The notes beneath the pieces are model-generated. The model did no database searches. It saw only the letters and a list, made by a program, of their open reading frames with translations, and had not been told where the DNA came from. From Bretschneidera sinensis (Eukaryota; Streptophyta; Magnoliopsida; Brassicales; Akaniaceae), in assembly GCA_023935145.1 (NCBI GenBank), contig CM043701.1, positions 68,739,317 through 68,803,316 of the forward strand: a DNA stretch of 64,000 bases, read 5' to 3'. Made by a program: the position numbers and the translations under genes. Numbering within the stretch: position 1 is the stretch's first letter; every line of letters begins with the position of its first letter. This document shows, piece by piece, positions 1-11,016 of this stretch.

Positions 1-100
1 AACTAACCCCAAAGGACCCAAGAAATTTTGGGTACCTAAGAGTGCTATTGTGTATCCTTGTGTAATGTAGATATGTCTCCACCCAAAGGAAAAAGGTAAC

Positions 101-517
101 TATTGGTACCTTGATAGTGAATGCTCAAAGTACATAACCGGTGATCAAAGCATTTTCAAAGAGCTAACTCTAAGGGATCGCGGACATGTCACCATTAGAG
201 ATAACACAAAGATAAAGATCATCGGGCATGAAAAAGTTGGTAACGATTTCTCAACCATTGATCGTGTATTAAATGTGCAAGGTCTTAAGCCAAATTTTCT
301 TAGTAATAGTCAACTATGTGACAAAGGCAACAAAGTCATATCTGAAACCTCTCATTGTCTAGTTATAGACATCAAGAGTAACAAGATCAAGTTTGTTAGC
401 TATAGACACGAAAATGTCTATATAGTTGATTTAAAATCTTTGCATTCGAAAAATGAAAAATGTTTCCCGCTTTTAGTGAAAACCCATGACTATGGCATAG
501 AAGACTTGGCCATGTGA
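101..517 (+). pseudogene. copia aspartic protease remnant
   Basis: One frame reads YLDSECSKYITGD near 107-145, then VLNVQGLKPN and SQLCDKG, the usual stretch between copia protease and the integrase zinc finger. The retroviral-type active site should be Asp-Ser-Gly; here Gly is Glu (codon 119-121), so the enzyme would be inactive. The frame ends where the integrase HHCC finger begins, and the first His motif is lost in a frame change near 500. Confidence 0.7.
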
Positions 518-1450
518 ATATAGATTTGCTTAAAATCATTTCAAGAAAAGATTTAGCCATTGGACTTCCAAAAATTAAATTTGAAAAATACAAGGTGTGT
601 GATGCTTGTCAAATGGGAAAACAAACTAGAATTTCTTTCAAATCAAAAAATATAGTCTTAATTACTAGACCATTGGAACTTCTACATATGGATATGTTTC
701 GTCCAATAAGTATCATAAGTTTAGGTGGCCATCAATATGCTCTTGTTATTGTGGATGACTATTCAAGATATACCTTTGTTATTTTTATTTCTTACAAGGA
801 TGAAGCTTACAAAGGATTTGTGAACTTTTGTAAAAAGGTTCAAAATGAAAAAGAAATTTTTATTTCTAGTGTAAGAAGTGATAATGGAAAAGAATTTGAA
901 AACCAAAGCTTTTCAAAATTTTATGATGAAAATAGGATTGACCATAACTTTTCAGCACCTAGAACTCCTCTAAAATGGAATTGTTGAGAGGGAAAATAGA
1001 GTTCTAGAAGAATTTGCAAGAACAATGTTTTGTGAAAATAGTTTGCCAAAATATTTATGGGCGGAGGCCGTAAACACTTCTTGCTATGTTTTAAATAGAG
1101 TATTTAGGCCTATGCTGAATAAAACTCCATATGAATTATGGAAAGATAGACAACCTAATATCTCATATTTCCGTGCCTTTTATTATAAATACTTTATCCT
1201 ATATAACAATAAAACTAACTTGGATAAATTTGAATCAAATACCGATGAGGAGATATTCTTAAGATATTCAACCTCTAGTGAAGCTTATAGAGTCTTCAAC
1301 AAAAGAACTCTAGTGGTTGAAGAGTCCGTACATGTAGCCTTTGATGAGTCTAACCCAATTAGTAGTGGAGTAGTCTCTTTTAATGATGATGCAGATTTTA
1401 TTCCAAGAATGAAAACACCTACTCCCATTGTTGACCCAAAGGAGAGCTAA
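496..1450 (+). pseudogene. copia integrase remnant
   Basis: Residues LGHVNIDLL and CDACQMGK are the second half of the HHCC zinc finger. The catalytic triad can be followed: Asp in LLHMDMF (~688), Asp in VDDYSR (~755) and Glu in DNGKEFEN (~893). The frame breaks at ~985 within the expected PQQNGVVER region and continues from ~1025 with NKTPYELWKDRQPNISYFRAF and FDESNP, the C-terminal part before the RT. Known role: insertion of cDNA into the host chromosome; this copy is broken. Confidence 0.8.
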
Positions 1451-1545
1451 CCTCAAACAAGTCAAGAGGTAGATGCTCTCAATCTTGATCAACTCGTTCA
1501 TCTATTAGAAATATTTGCAATTGTGTAGCTTATTTATCTCAAGTA

Positions 1546-2690
1546 GAACCTAAGACATTTATAGAAGCCGACAAGGATGTTGATTGGATAAATGCTATGC
1601 ACAAAGAAATAAATCAATTTGAAAGAAACAAAGTATGAAATTTAGTTCCTAGACCAAAGAATCACACTATAATAGGAACTAAATGGGTATTTAGAAATAA
1701 GATGGATGAAAATGGAATAGTAACTAGGAACAAGGTTAGATTAGTTTCTAAGGGATATAATCAAGAAGAATGAATAGATTTTGATGAGACCTATGCTCCC
1801 CTAGCTAAATTAGAAGTTATTCATATGTTATTGGCCTTTGCTTGCTTTAAAAAGTTTAAGCTATTTCAGATCGATGTAAAAAGTGCATTTTTAAATGGTT
1901 TTATAGAAGAAAAGGTGTATGTTGAGAAACCTCTTGGATTTGAAAATCCTAATATTCCAAACCATGTTTATAAGCTTTCTAAAGCTCTCTATGGTTTTAA
2001 GCAAGCTCCAAGTGCATGGTATGAAAGATTAAGTAAGTTTTTGCTTGAAAATGATTTTACAAGAGGAAAAATAGACATAACTCTCTTCACAAAAACTCAC
2101 AAAAATGACACACTACTAGTCCAAATATATGTTGATGATATTATATTTGGTGCTTCTAATGAATCTATGTGTCAAGAGTTTGCTAAGTGCATGAAAGGTG
2201 AATTTGAAATGAGCATGATGGGAGAGCTTACCTACTTTCTTGTACTTCAAATCAAACAATTGAAAGAATGCATTCTTATCAATCAACCAAAGTACACCAA
2301 GGACCTATTAAAGAGGTTTGGGATGGAAAGCTCAAAGTCAATTGGCACTCCTATGAGTACCTCTGCAAAACTTGACCTAGATGAGAAAGGTAAGTGTGTA
2401 GATACTAAAACTTATAGAAGCATGATAGGAGCTTTACTTTATTTAACTACAAGTAGACCTGATATAATGTTCAATGTATACATGTGTGCTAGATTTCAAG
2501 CTAATCCTAAGGAATAACATGTAATTGCAGTAAAAAGAATCCTTAGATATCTACAAGGGACTCAAAACCTAAGGTTATGGTATTCTAGAAAATCAACTTT
2601 TGAGCCTGTAGGATATTCAGATGTTGATTTTGCGGGTTGTAGACTAGATAAAAAAGCACTAGTGGAACATGCCAGTTTTTAGGTGCAATG
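1546..2690 (+). pseudogene. copia reverse transcriptase remnant
   Basis: Starts with FIEADKDVDWINAM and WVFRNKMDENG. In-frame stops fall at ~1636 and ~1771, the second likely a changed Gly codon (TGA after EE). A long open stretch (1825-2517) holds FQIDVKSAFLNG, ALYGFKQAPSAWYERL, the intact catalytic YVDD box (QIYVDDIIFG, ~2128) and TSRPDIMFNV. The RT palm motifs are intact but the ORF is interrupted. Confidence 0.85.
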
Positions 2691-3083
2691 TTAACCTCTT
2701 GGTTTTCCAAGAAATAGAATTTGGTTGCATTATCAACCACTGAAGTGGAATATGTAGCAGCCGAAAGTTGTTGTGCACAAGTGTTGTGGATGAAACAACA
2801 ATTAGAAGACTATGGCATGAACTTTAAGGATATTCCAATTCATTGTGATAACAGTAGTGTTATCAACTTGACCAAAAACCCTATTCAGCATTCTAAAACC
2901 AAACACATAGAAATGAGAAATCACTTTATAAGAAACCATGCTCAAAAGGGAAACATTATATTAGAACTTATTCCTTCAGAAGATCAAATAGCTGATATTC
3001 TTGCAAAACCCTTAAGTGAAGATAGCTTTTACAAAATTAGACTATTGATGGGCATGATAGACTATGATAAAATGTATGTTTGA
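2691..3083 (+). pseudogene. copia RNase H remnant
   Basis: Reads MVALSTTEVEYVAAESCCAQ and later CDNSSVINLTKNPIQHSKTKHIE, typical of plant copia RNase H (catalytic Glu in TEVEY, Asp in CDNSS), and ends with ILAKPLSEDSF. The preceding Asp-bearing segment (VGYSDVDFAG, ~2608) is in a neighbouring frame followed by a stop. The end at 3083 is the end of pol. Confidence 0.8.
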
Positions 3084-3231
3084 TTGCATCAATATTCATC
3101 ATATCCATATTTGACATCTAGTGAATGAGTATTAATTCTTATTTAATATATCTCTCACTCAAGATGGCATAGATAAATAATTTCGTGCTGAAATTTCAAG
3201 TTGGAGCTCAAAATTTTAAGTTTCTAGAGGA

Positions 3232-3512
3232 CCCAGTCGACTAGTATATTGACCCCAGTCGACTAGTATCCCACTGCCCATTTTACCAGTCAACTAGTAT
3301 AAAGCCTCCAGTCAACGATATTATAAGATACTGTTTGGAGACAAATTTTGAAATTTTGGTGGCCACCCAATCGACTAGTATGATTCACCCAGTCGACTAT
3401 GTCTCTGCCAGTTTATCCAGTCGACTGATACGTCAAAAATTCTCCAAATTATGAAGGACCCAGTCGACTGGTACCCTAACCCAATCCACTGGTATCACGA
3501 TTCTATAAATAG
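3232..3512 (+). promoter_or_regulatory. palindrome cluster plus TATA box before the env-position ORF
   Basis: About ten near-copies of the palindrome CCAGTCGACTGG (often followed by TA) lie between 3234 and 3495. They are followed by the TATA-like TATAAATAG at 3504-3512, a pyrimidine-rich leader, and the ATG at 3716. The same motif cluster followed by TATATAAA occurs in this family's LTRs (about 6069-6192 then 6291; 44445-44640 in the solo LTR). Inference: an internal promoter copied from, or convergent with, the LTR promoter. Confidence 0.55.
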
Positions 3513-3715
3513 TCTCTTCAGATTTTTTCAGTTTTCACGCCATTTTTGAAAACACTAAGCTTTTTCTCTCTAGAAAATCCTTAATTTCTATCCACAATCT
3601 CTCAAAACCACTCCATATAACCCTCAATCTCATCCTATATCACCTCAATTTCAACTTTTCACGGTTAAATAATCCTTATTCCCCGTAATCTCTCTCTAAA
3701 AATGACCCTTTCATA

Positions 3716-4900
3716 ATGTCAAAGACAATTCAAATCAAAACCACCGTTAGAGGACCTCACGTGCCTATAAGGCCCCGGTCTAAGAAGTCCTCAGAACCAG
3801 ACACCAAGGGGAAGGGGCTAACTAGTTCTTCAAGAAAGAAGGCGAGGTTTGAGCTCGATGACTCGTTTTTCTAGAGCCCCATCGCCAAGAGCAGGTATAA
3901 TTCTGTCATCCGCAACAAAAAGATTATGATGGGTAGATTCGTTGGTTTTGATTCTATCCGTCATGCAAATGTTGACATATACCCTGTTTTTGAGGCTATT
4001 CACCTAACACCCATTGTAAACATCCACCAAAAATACTACCCACGCCTCATTCACCAGTTTTACGCCAACCTGGTGAAACCTAGTCCAGTGGCTCTTCGAT
4101 TCAGAACCAGTGTGATAGGCGTAGAATTCAAGGTAAACACTGACCTTCTGATCAATATCCTGAGGATCCTTGTGGGAAGGGTCCAATGGAGTCTAGATGG
4201 ATGGCCAGACAATTTTGATTATTAAGAGGCATGCCAGATTGTTAAAGGCGACCCTAACTAAATATTTAGACCCACTACATTTCACCAATGTTGTGACATA
4301 CCCCGACTCAAAGTTGTTCAATCTCATTGTGGGTTGGACCATCCACCCGAGACTCGGGAGTCGGGGTTATCTTTCCAAGATAGATGTGGTATTGATTTGG
4401 TGTCTCCAAGCAGGACACCATTTTAATATCTACCCCGCCTTGCTCGCCAACATGATAAATGGTGAAGCAAATGACTCCGGGTGCCTCCCATACGGGATGC
4501 ACATCACCCTGATTCTCCAGCACTTTCGTATCTCCCTACCTATCTTTGAGACTCAAGACATCAGCCCTAAGGACATCATCAATGTCTCTTCTCTGAAGAA
4601 GATAGGGTGCACGATTTAAAATGGAATGATCTATTCCAAGGCTAAGAGGAACATTCGGATTAGGGAAGATGATAGCAGCGAAGAGGACAATAAGGTTCCT
4701 GGTGATGTAGCTCCTCCTACTGTTATGGACATTGATGAACGAGCACCTAGTCCATAGCATGGTGGCTATAGTGCTAATCAAGCTGGATATGATGACTTAC
4801 TTCAGGCTATGACGACCCTTCAACTGTCCATGCAGTCCGGGTTCCAGAGCTTGAGCTCTTCTATTGATCACATGCATCATGACCTCCGCACACTCTGAGA
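3716..4900 (+). pseudogene. env-position ORF3, Transposase_32-like domain
   Basis: From ATG 3716 a basic N-terminus (RPRSKKSS, SSRKKARFE) leads to an in-frame TAG at 3872, then GRFVGFDSIRHANVDIYP and YYPRLIHQFYANLV, the start of the plant domain I know as Transposase_32 (putative plant transposon protein). A frameshift near 4200 moves it to another frame, ending with LHFTNVVTYPDSKLFN, LPYGMHITLIL and a C-terminal SMQSGFQSLSSSIDHMHHDL helix-like tail. The function of this domain is unknown. No signal peptide or membrane segment is visible, so I would not call it an envelope protein. The same domain type occurs in the gypsy element at 50990-52099. Confidence 0.65.
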
Positions 4901-5156
4901 CAATTTCAAGTTACATTAGGAGCACACAGAGGGCTCTTTGGTTGAGCTTCGGGATCTTCTTTGAGACTGCTTTGATTCCTCTGCTCACTGAGTTTCTGTT
5001 TTATCATTTTGTTATGTACTTTCAGCTATTAGACATTTTATCACGAACATTCATTTTCATTGTATCCATTCATGTACTTGTACTTTCAGATAGCTTCCTC
5101 AAAGTTCATGATGAATTATCTATTTACTTGCTTAGTTTTACTTGTTTAGACCATTG

Positions 5157-5160
<4 letters not shown>

Positions 5161-5223
<63 letters not shown>
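5161..5223. repeat. (TA)n microsatellite
   Basis: About 31 uninterrupted TA units in the 3' untranslated part of the SIRE-type element. Confidence 0.97.
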
Positions 5224-5226
<3 letters not shown>

Positions 5227-5456
5227 ACTTTTATGCTATATGGCTACTTGATTTAAGCTAGTCATACTTATTTACAATCTTTAACTAGTAATGCTTATGC
5301 GCAAACTTCTAATTTTTCCCGGAAAGTCTTCCCAACTTTGAATCATGCCTAATTTTTGCATGAAAGATTTTTTTTTTTTTTTTTGCCCTATCTTCATGGC
5401 TATGGTGTTCAAATTGCTTATTTTTTGAGTTTACAACCCTTTTTTCTATTGTTGTC

Positions 5457-5483
5457 AAAATGGGGGAGAAAAAGGAGGAAAAT
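5457..5483 (+). other. internal polypurine tract
   Basis: AAAATGGGGGAGAAAAAGG-type purine run about 270 bp before the 3' LTR. Sireviruses are known for several polypurine tracts upstream of the 3' LTR; this would be an extra copy besides the one abutting the LTR at 5738-5752. Confidence 0.55.
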
Positions 5484-5737
5484 CAAAGTATAAAGAAAAA
5501 CTACATGTAAACTTAGAATAAAGCATAAATTTAGGGGAAGCTTTGCTCCGAACATATTGAAAAATGTAATATGATCTTACATTGCTTGTTTGAGTATGAT
5601 ATAATTGTATATGAACTGTATTTGGAATACTTACAGGTTAGTTTTATTACAAAAACATAGGAAACTCTGTCCAATTTTTCTCAAAAACCCAACACTGAGC
5701 TTCTAAAATTGATTTTCTTTCTTTATTTTTGTCATCA

Positions 5738-5752
5738 CCAAAAGGGATAGAT
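5738..5752 (+). other. polypurine tract adjoining 3' LTR
   Basis: CCAAAAGGGATAGAT directly precedes the LTR start TGTTGACC. It is the expected plus-strand primer site for reverse transcription, slightly eroded from the usual AAAAGGGGGAGAT form. Confidence 0.65.
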
Positions 5753-6817
5753 TGTTGACCTGCATTTGATTTTAATAATGATAAAACACTACTTAAACTG
5801 CACTAACAAGTTTATCTAAGTGTTTAAGCCATGAAAGCATTTAGTTCAGAAACCAAGATACAAGAACTCAACACGTTCAGACACTAAAAAAAGACAGAAG
5901 ATCTAGAATAGACACTAAGGTAATTGAATTAGTCTGTAAATCTCTAAATTAAATTACTTAACTTGATATATGGCTCAATTTTCAAAAGACTTTAACAAAA
6001 CTATTATACAAAAAGTTTCTAAGTCAAAAAACCGTTTTTTGAAAAGAAAAACTGGGTTGAAGGACAACCCAGTCGACTGGAATATAGGACAAAAGTTTTC
6101 AATCGATTGGTCCTCTGACCCATTTGACTGGTACTCTCCCTTAGCTTTTTTTCTCACTTGACCTAGTCTACTGGTACAAGGACCTAGTTGATTGATAATT
6201 CAAAAATATGACCGTTTGAGACGTGGGACTTGAGCATTTAATGCCCCAAACATACCAAGTCAGTGTCAAACGGCCATATTGATTCAAGGCTATATAAACC
6301 CACTCTAATGAGCATTTAAAAGAAGAAGATAGCACATTGAATTCACTAGATAGCTCATTAATTCTCAAAAGCTTTGAAAAAGTTATTGTTGAGCCAATTT
6401 TCAAGCTTGTTATTGAAAGAGAGATATTGTTCATTTGTAAAAGCATTTATTGCTGTCTCTCTACTATTTACTTTACAGCAAATTTCCTTTATTTTAAAGG
6501 GAAAGAGTTGGTATAACTCTTAGAGTATTTAGGATTAAACACTTCATTGTAGCTTTCGTGAGGAAGGGATCGGTTGTAACGTGGATTACTTCAAGGAGGT
6601 TCCTTGAAGAGAGTGGACATAGGGTCAGAAAGAATTTGATATTGCCGAACCACTACAAATGGAGTTTGCATTTTCTCTTCCTTAAAGTCTTTACTTTTAA
6701 GTATATTATTTGATTGGGTCTTTTGTGTATTTAACTACTTAAGAACTTGTAAGTTAATCAACAAAAGTTTTTAAAACCCAATTCATCCCCCTTCTTGGGT
6801 TTAAACCTCGATTTACA
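5753..6817 (+). repeat. 3' LTR of the SIRE-type element
   Basis: Begins TGTTGACCTGCATTTG and ends near CGATTTACA. It aligns by eye along its length with the solo LTR at 44127-45284, including the terminal AAACCCAATTCA(T/C)CCCCCTT segment. Contains the CAGTCGACTGG-type palindrome cluster (6069-6192) and a TATA box TATATAAA at 6291-6298. No 5' copy is in the window, so no TSD can be checked. Confidence 0.85.
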
Positions 6818-6901
6818 CATTTGTTGGAACGATGAACTTGTTGTAACATGACCAACTAACTTCTTTCTTATGGTAGTTAATTTTGCAGCAAAATAATAGG
6901 A

Positions 6902-7108
6902 ATAATAAAGTTTAAGGTATCTAAACTTATTGCTAATATTTCACATACTTGGAATCTATCTATTATTCAAACAGTAGTTGCACAATTTTTATTACAATAC
7001 ATTTTAGGCATTCTTATTTTTATCATTGAAGATTTGGATCAACCTAAATGGCTGCAAAATAAACAAGGTCTCTTTACTGTTAAATCCACTTATCAAACTC
7101 TTCCATAG
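6902..7108 (+). pseudogene. LINE ORF2 fragment (region between RT and zf-RVT)
   Basis: A single open frame reads VSKLIANISHTWNLSIIQ, then ILGILIF, then QPKWLQNKQGLFTVKSTYQ before a TAG at 7106. The pattern 'W-N...I...ILGI/ILSI...W....G.FTVKS.Y' is the conserved stretch after the RT of plant L1-type non-LTR elements. Nothing else of the element is visible; a poly(A) tail was not found. Confidence 0.5.
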
Positions 7109-7674
7109 AAATTTTGCTTCGTATCTTACCTATTTTTACCTTTGTACATTTTATGGAAACTTTCAATCGATGTGGGAAAGTTTTATAAGGACCTTTCTTG
7201 TCTCTGCTTGTTTCTTTAAGCGATGTGGGATTGCAACTTTGTAAGTGGAGTGTTGCTTGAGAGTTTAAGAGTGAGATGGAATCTCATATCGGTAAAACAA
7301 CAGTTGGGAATAGGGACATTTCCTTATAAATACTTGTTTGTTTGTCCTATCCCTTGCTTATCAATATGGGCCTGTGCAAGTATTTTTTAGATGTTAAGTC
7401 ATCAGCTTGAATCTTTTGGCCCTTAATAAATTATGGGTTTTTTCAAGTTATTTTTTTATAAGATTGAGTTAGAACATTTTTTAAAGTGTTCAATTCAACT
7501 TGTGAGTCAGCAAAAATTTGTTTGAAATTGATTGAGTCGAACTCGATCAGTGATTTTAGAGCTTGAGCTTATCTCGAAACTTGGCTCAATTAATGGTGAG
7601 GTTTCCATTGGATGAGTGAACCTCCATGAGTATGACTTTGTTATAAAATATGTTAATTACTTATGCAAATCCAA
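7109..7674. other. AT-rich stretch without recognisable gene
   Basis: No ORF with a known motif. It may include more of the decayed LINE at its left edge; around 7530-7590 there is weak 'gagcttgagctt'-type sequence sometimes seen near hAT ends, not enough to call an element. Confidence 0.4.
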
Positions 7675-7800
7675 GAGTTTTCAACAAATTTCCACGAGTT
7701 GTTACTAGTGGATCTCTAAGAATTATCGGTGGAGCTCTTTGAGTTTCTAGTGGACCTTCATGAATTATAAGTGGATCTCTAATAGTTACCAATGGAGGCC
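7675..7800. repeat. short degenerate tandem repeat, ~22-bp unit
   Basis: Roughly four to five diverged units with the core AGTGGATCTCTAAGAATTAT-like sequence, e.g. 'agtggatctctaa', 'ggtggagctcttt', 'agtggaccttcat', 'agtggatctctaa', 'aatggagg'. Confidence 0.5.
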
Positions 7801-7859
7801 AAGTAGAAACTCATTGGGTCCATGGAGTACACAATTAACTCTCTACCATCCTTTATGCC

Positions 7860-7954
7860 CACAATCTTTGGTGTGAGTGGGCTTTAATACTTTGATCCCT
7901 CGTCATTTGTTCAATAACAAATTACTCTACCAACTAAGCTAGGGCATACCCATA
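7860..7954 (-). repeat. tRNA-like head of a SINE
   Basis: On the minus strand a tRNA-like head reads GGGTATGCCCTAGCTTAGTT and onward. TAGCTTAGTTGG (7930-7941) matches an RNA polymerase III A box. GGGATCAAAGT (7889-7899) is a decayed B box at the normal distance. A poor acceptor stem and the missing GTTC core rule out a working tRNA gene; a tRNA-derived SINE is the better reading. The tail was not delimited. Confidence 0.45.
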
Positions 7955-8316
7955 AATTAATGTGTTTCACAACAGTACACTCATGTAAATAAAAAATAAG
8001 ACATTCCCAATTAAAGATGACATTTTGAAAGTAAGGGACCAATAATTACGAGGTTATTGCTGTGTACTGATAACTTTAAAAGCTTCACTTGTAGACACCA
8101 AATTTTGACCATTGACTATCCATTTTTATTATGTTTATAGTGATTTAAGAGTTTTGTTTTAGCTTCATTTATTAATTACTTAAAAACTAATAATTATGTT
8201 CTTACCTTTAAGTTCTTAATAAATAGTATATTAGCTTGTTTCAATCCGTGTACATAGATAAAGTGTAAAATAGATTTAGCATGGAAAATTCCAAGATAGG
8301 TCATTTTATTTGAGTA

Positions 8317-9053
8317 ATGGAATTACTCTATCTAAAAATATGTCCCCAAAGACTCATGAAGAGAGAGTGCATGAGTAGGATACCATATGCTTCAACCATA
8401 GGATCCATCATGTATGCCATGTTATGTACAAGGCTTGATGTCGTATACACTCTAAGTGTTACAAGCAGATATCAGTCCAATCCAGTGAAGGTCATTGGAC
8501 AACAATGAAGAACAATCTAAAGTTCTTGATAAGAACCAAAAAAAAAAATTTCATATGGAGGAGAAAATTTAAAACTTTAGGGCTTCACAGACTCTATCTT
8601 TTAATCTAACAAAGATGACAGTAAATCAGTGCTTTGATACGTGTTCACCTTGAATGGTGGTGCAGTGAGCTATTAAAGTTCCAAGAAAGAAATCATTGTG
8701 ACTTCAACCACATAGGCCAAATACATTGTTGTATTTGAAGTTATAAATGAGATTGTTTGGATGAATAAGTTTATCGCTGAACTTGGAGTGGTTCCAAATA
8801 TTATCGATCTAGTAACCTTGTACTATTACAACAATAGTGCTATTGCATAAGCGAAGGAATCGAGGTGTCATCAAAAGTCCAAGAACATTTTGTGGCGATT
8901 CCATTTTATTAGAAAAATCATTGGAAGAGGCGATGTAAACATAAAAAGAGTTTAATCAAGAGACAACATAGTGGATCCACTAACTAAAGCAATTTCACAA
9001 CAGTTGTTTAATCACCACTTTGAAGAGATGGGTATGAGATACATGGGAGATTA
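8317..9053 (+). pseudogene. copia RT C-terminus and RNase H remnant
   Basis: MSRIPYASTIGSIMYAM and CTRLDVVYTLSVTSRYQ (8356-8490) are the end of a copia RT. After a ~130-bp disturbed stretch, RNase H follows in broken frames: EIIVTSTTXAKYIVV, WMNKFIAELGVVP, YYNNSAIA, RFHFIRKIIGRGDV and DPLTKAISQQLFNHH, ending FEEMGMRYMGD. Many stops. It belongs to the element whose LTR starts at 9075 and is not the same family as the neighbouring elements. Confidence 0.75.
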
Positions 9054-9074
9054 ACTTTAGTGCAAGTGGGAGAC

Positions 9075-10640
9075 TGATAGTAGATTTCTCTACAAGCTAA
9101 TAGCATATGATGTCTAGGCATATTATTTGTAATTAATCTTATTGATTTGTTGAAAATATCATTATTATTTATGGAAATTATATTTATCATGTTTTAATTA
9201 CAACCACTTTAGATGTGTTTACATGATAAAGCCCATAAAATAGAAACAATAAAAATAAACACAATGATGAGATTATGCTAATGAGATGTATTTTCTCAAA
9301 CTTTATTATTAAATATTCCTAATCATAGGATAACTAAGAAAGGTACTAGTGAATCTGAATAGATTAGTACATGTATTATTTCCTCAATGACTTGAGGGTT
9401 ATCGATCTCATGGCCTTTATTCTATGAGACAGTAGAAAAAGATATATAGGTGCTTGTTAGAGAACAAGTACATTTAACTGACTCAGCTTAAGAAACACCT
9501 ATATAGGCATTTTACTTATCGTCAATAGGAGTTCATATGTTGCAATTGTACAAGTGATCCTTGGACTTGAGGCACCAAGGATACCTTGTGTATAAGACAT
9601 TATGTTTTGATGCTACTTAAGTGTGGTTCTAAACATGGGCCACATAAAGGTAGTAATTGGGTATAACTACTTATATAGAGAGGAATGTGAGTGTACAATA
9701 GAAGATTCATCACTCTTAGTAAAAAAAAAAATGCCCCATGTGATCTGATATGGTCATAGCTTGAAATTCCTTGGCCAAGGTAGGGTGGAAATTAGAAAGA
9801 TGTTTCTAATTTCACAATTTAAATTATAGACTTTGATCAAGAAATATGTGATTAAATAATTAAATTTTGTCAGTAATTCCATATATACCTTTGGTTTAAT
9901 CAGGGGTATTGCATGATAGAAAAATTGAATTGCAAGGTAACTGACGATATAAAGGGTCACATAAAATTCATATTGTCTGGTTAATCATGATATATTGCAA
10001 GGTGTAACTCATGATTTATAGAAGTCGTGAGAATTAATTGTAATTAATTAATTCTCATTAAAAAGAGAATTAAAAGGGTTTAAATTTAAACTAATTAAAA
10101 TGGGTTTTAATTAATTGGACGAGGTCTAATTGACACGTAAAATTTATGACCTACTACCAACGTAATAGTGAACCTAAAGGGTTACACACTAAAGGGCAAT
10201 TGCAAGAATACAAAAACTAGAGGGCCCATATAGAGATTTCTAGGAATTAAATTAAATGAGGGGTTTAATTGCTATTCTATAAATCTTATCGCTTTTAAGA
10301 ATAAAGTTCTATATAAATAGGGTTTCTATTCGGTGGAAACTTGAATGGTCATCATTAGAGTTTTAAGATTAGATCTTAAGCTCTCTCTCTCAGGCATAAA
10401 CCGAAAATACCAAGAGCTAGCACTCTAAAATTTAGCCAACCTTAGTTCCTCATCCTTTGTGAAGTTCGACATCAAGAAGAATGAGGTCCTTGTTCTTGGT
10501 TGTTCATGTGGATACACTTAAAGGATGGACGCTTGAACAACTCCTGAACTCATCACAAAGTTCCAACCAAAATCTCCATTAACTAAAGGTATAAATTAGT
10601 AACCTTATATGCAAATTGTTTTTTCGTTCTAATATACACC
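9075..10640 (+). repeat. 3' LTR of the copia remnant
   Basis: Starts after the polypurine tract CAAGTGGGAGA (9063-9073) with TGATAGTAGATTTC. A TATA box TATATAAATAG lies near 10310. The right end is approximate (near 10640), because no partner LTR or TSD is present. The 5' half of the element is missing. Confidence 0.6.
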
Positions 10641-10744
10641 ACAGAGAATTTCTTGGGTTAACTTTATTGACACAAAAAAATTTATTTTTATTTTTTGCAT
10701 TTCCATGTAGATAGACTTACATTTTTATGCTAGTCAATTTAGAT

Positions 10745-11016
10745 TTGGTGTAATGCTCTCACAGTTTAGGTGAACTCAATGATCGTATGATTCATTTGTT
10801 TGTATGAACTTGAGTTAGCAATTGGGTCACAAGAGAGGTGCATGTGATAGTCATACAAGAGAGGTGTATGTGATAGTCATACCCACGAGTGGGAGATGTT
10901 GGTATTTTATGATAATCCAATGGGTCCAAGTATGGTTTGACCATTGGTGGGAATGACTTGGTTATACAAACTGACAAGTGTAAGGTTCTAGATGAGAAAA
11001 TAAACTCTATCTCATC
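10745..11016 (+). repeat. older copia 3' end remnant, split by the next element
   Basis: A ~27-bp direct repeat (CAAGAGAGGTG(C/T)ATGTGATAGT, 10831-10880) is followed by the polypurine-like GAGTGGGAGA and an LTR-like start TGTTGGTATTTTATG at 10897. The LTR is cut at 11016 by insertion of the complete copia element and may resume at 17263. Confidence 0.4.

Larger units (their letters stand above)
1..6817 (+). mobile_element. SIRE/Maximus-type Ty1/copia retrotransposon, 3' part
   Basis: Degenerate pol in copia order (protease, integrase, reverse transcriptase, RNase H), then an extra ORF, polypurine tracts and a 3' LTR. The 5' LTR, PBS and gag lie left of the window. Lineage is inferred from the RT/RNase H wording, the extra ORF in the env position and the palindromic LTR motif; a solo LTR of the same family sits at 44127-45284. 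Several stops and frameshifts make it non-coding today. Confidence 0.85.

Noticed and set aside
3716..4900. Retroviral-type envelope gene (endogenous retrovirus)
   Set aside because: No signal peptide, membrane anchor, cleavage site or glycosylation pattern; the sequence matches a plant Transposase_32-like domain instead.
4864..5256. 130-codon ORF ending in an Ile-Tyr repeat
   Set aside because: The tail is translation of the (TA)n microsatellite; the front is the decayed end of ORF3 in a wrong frame.
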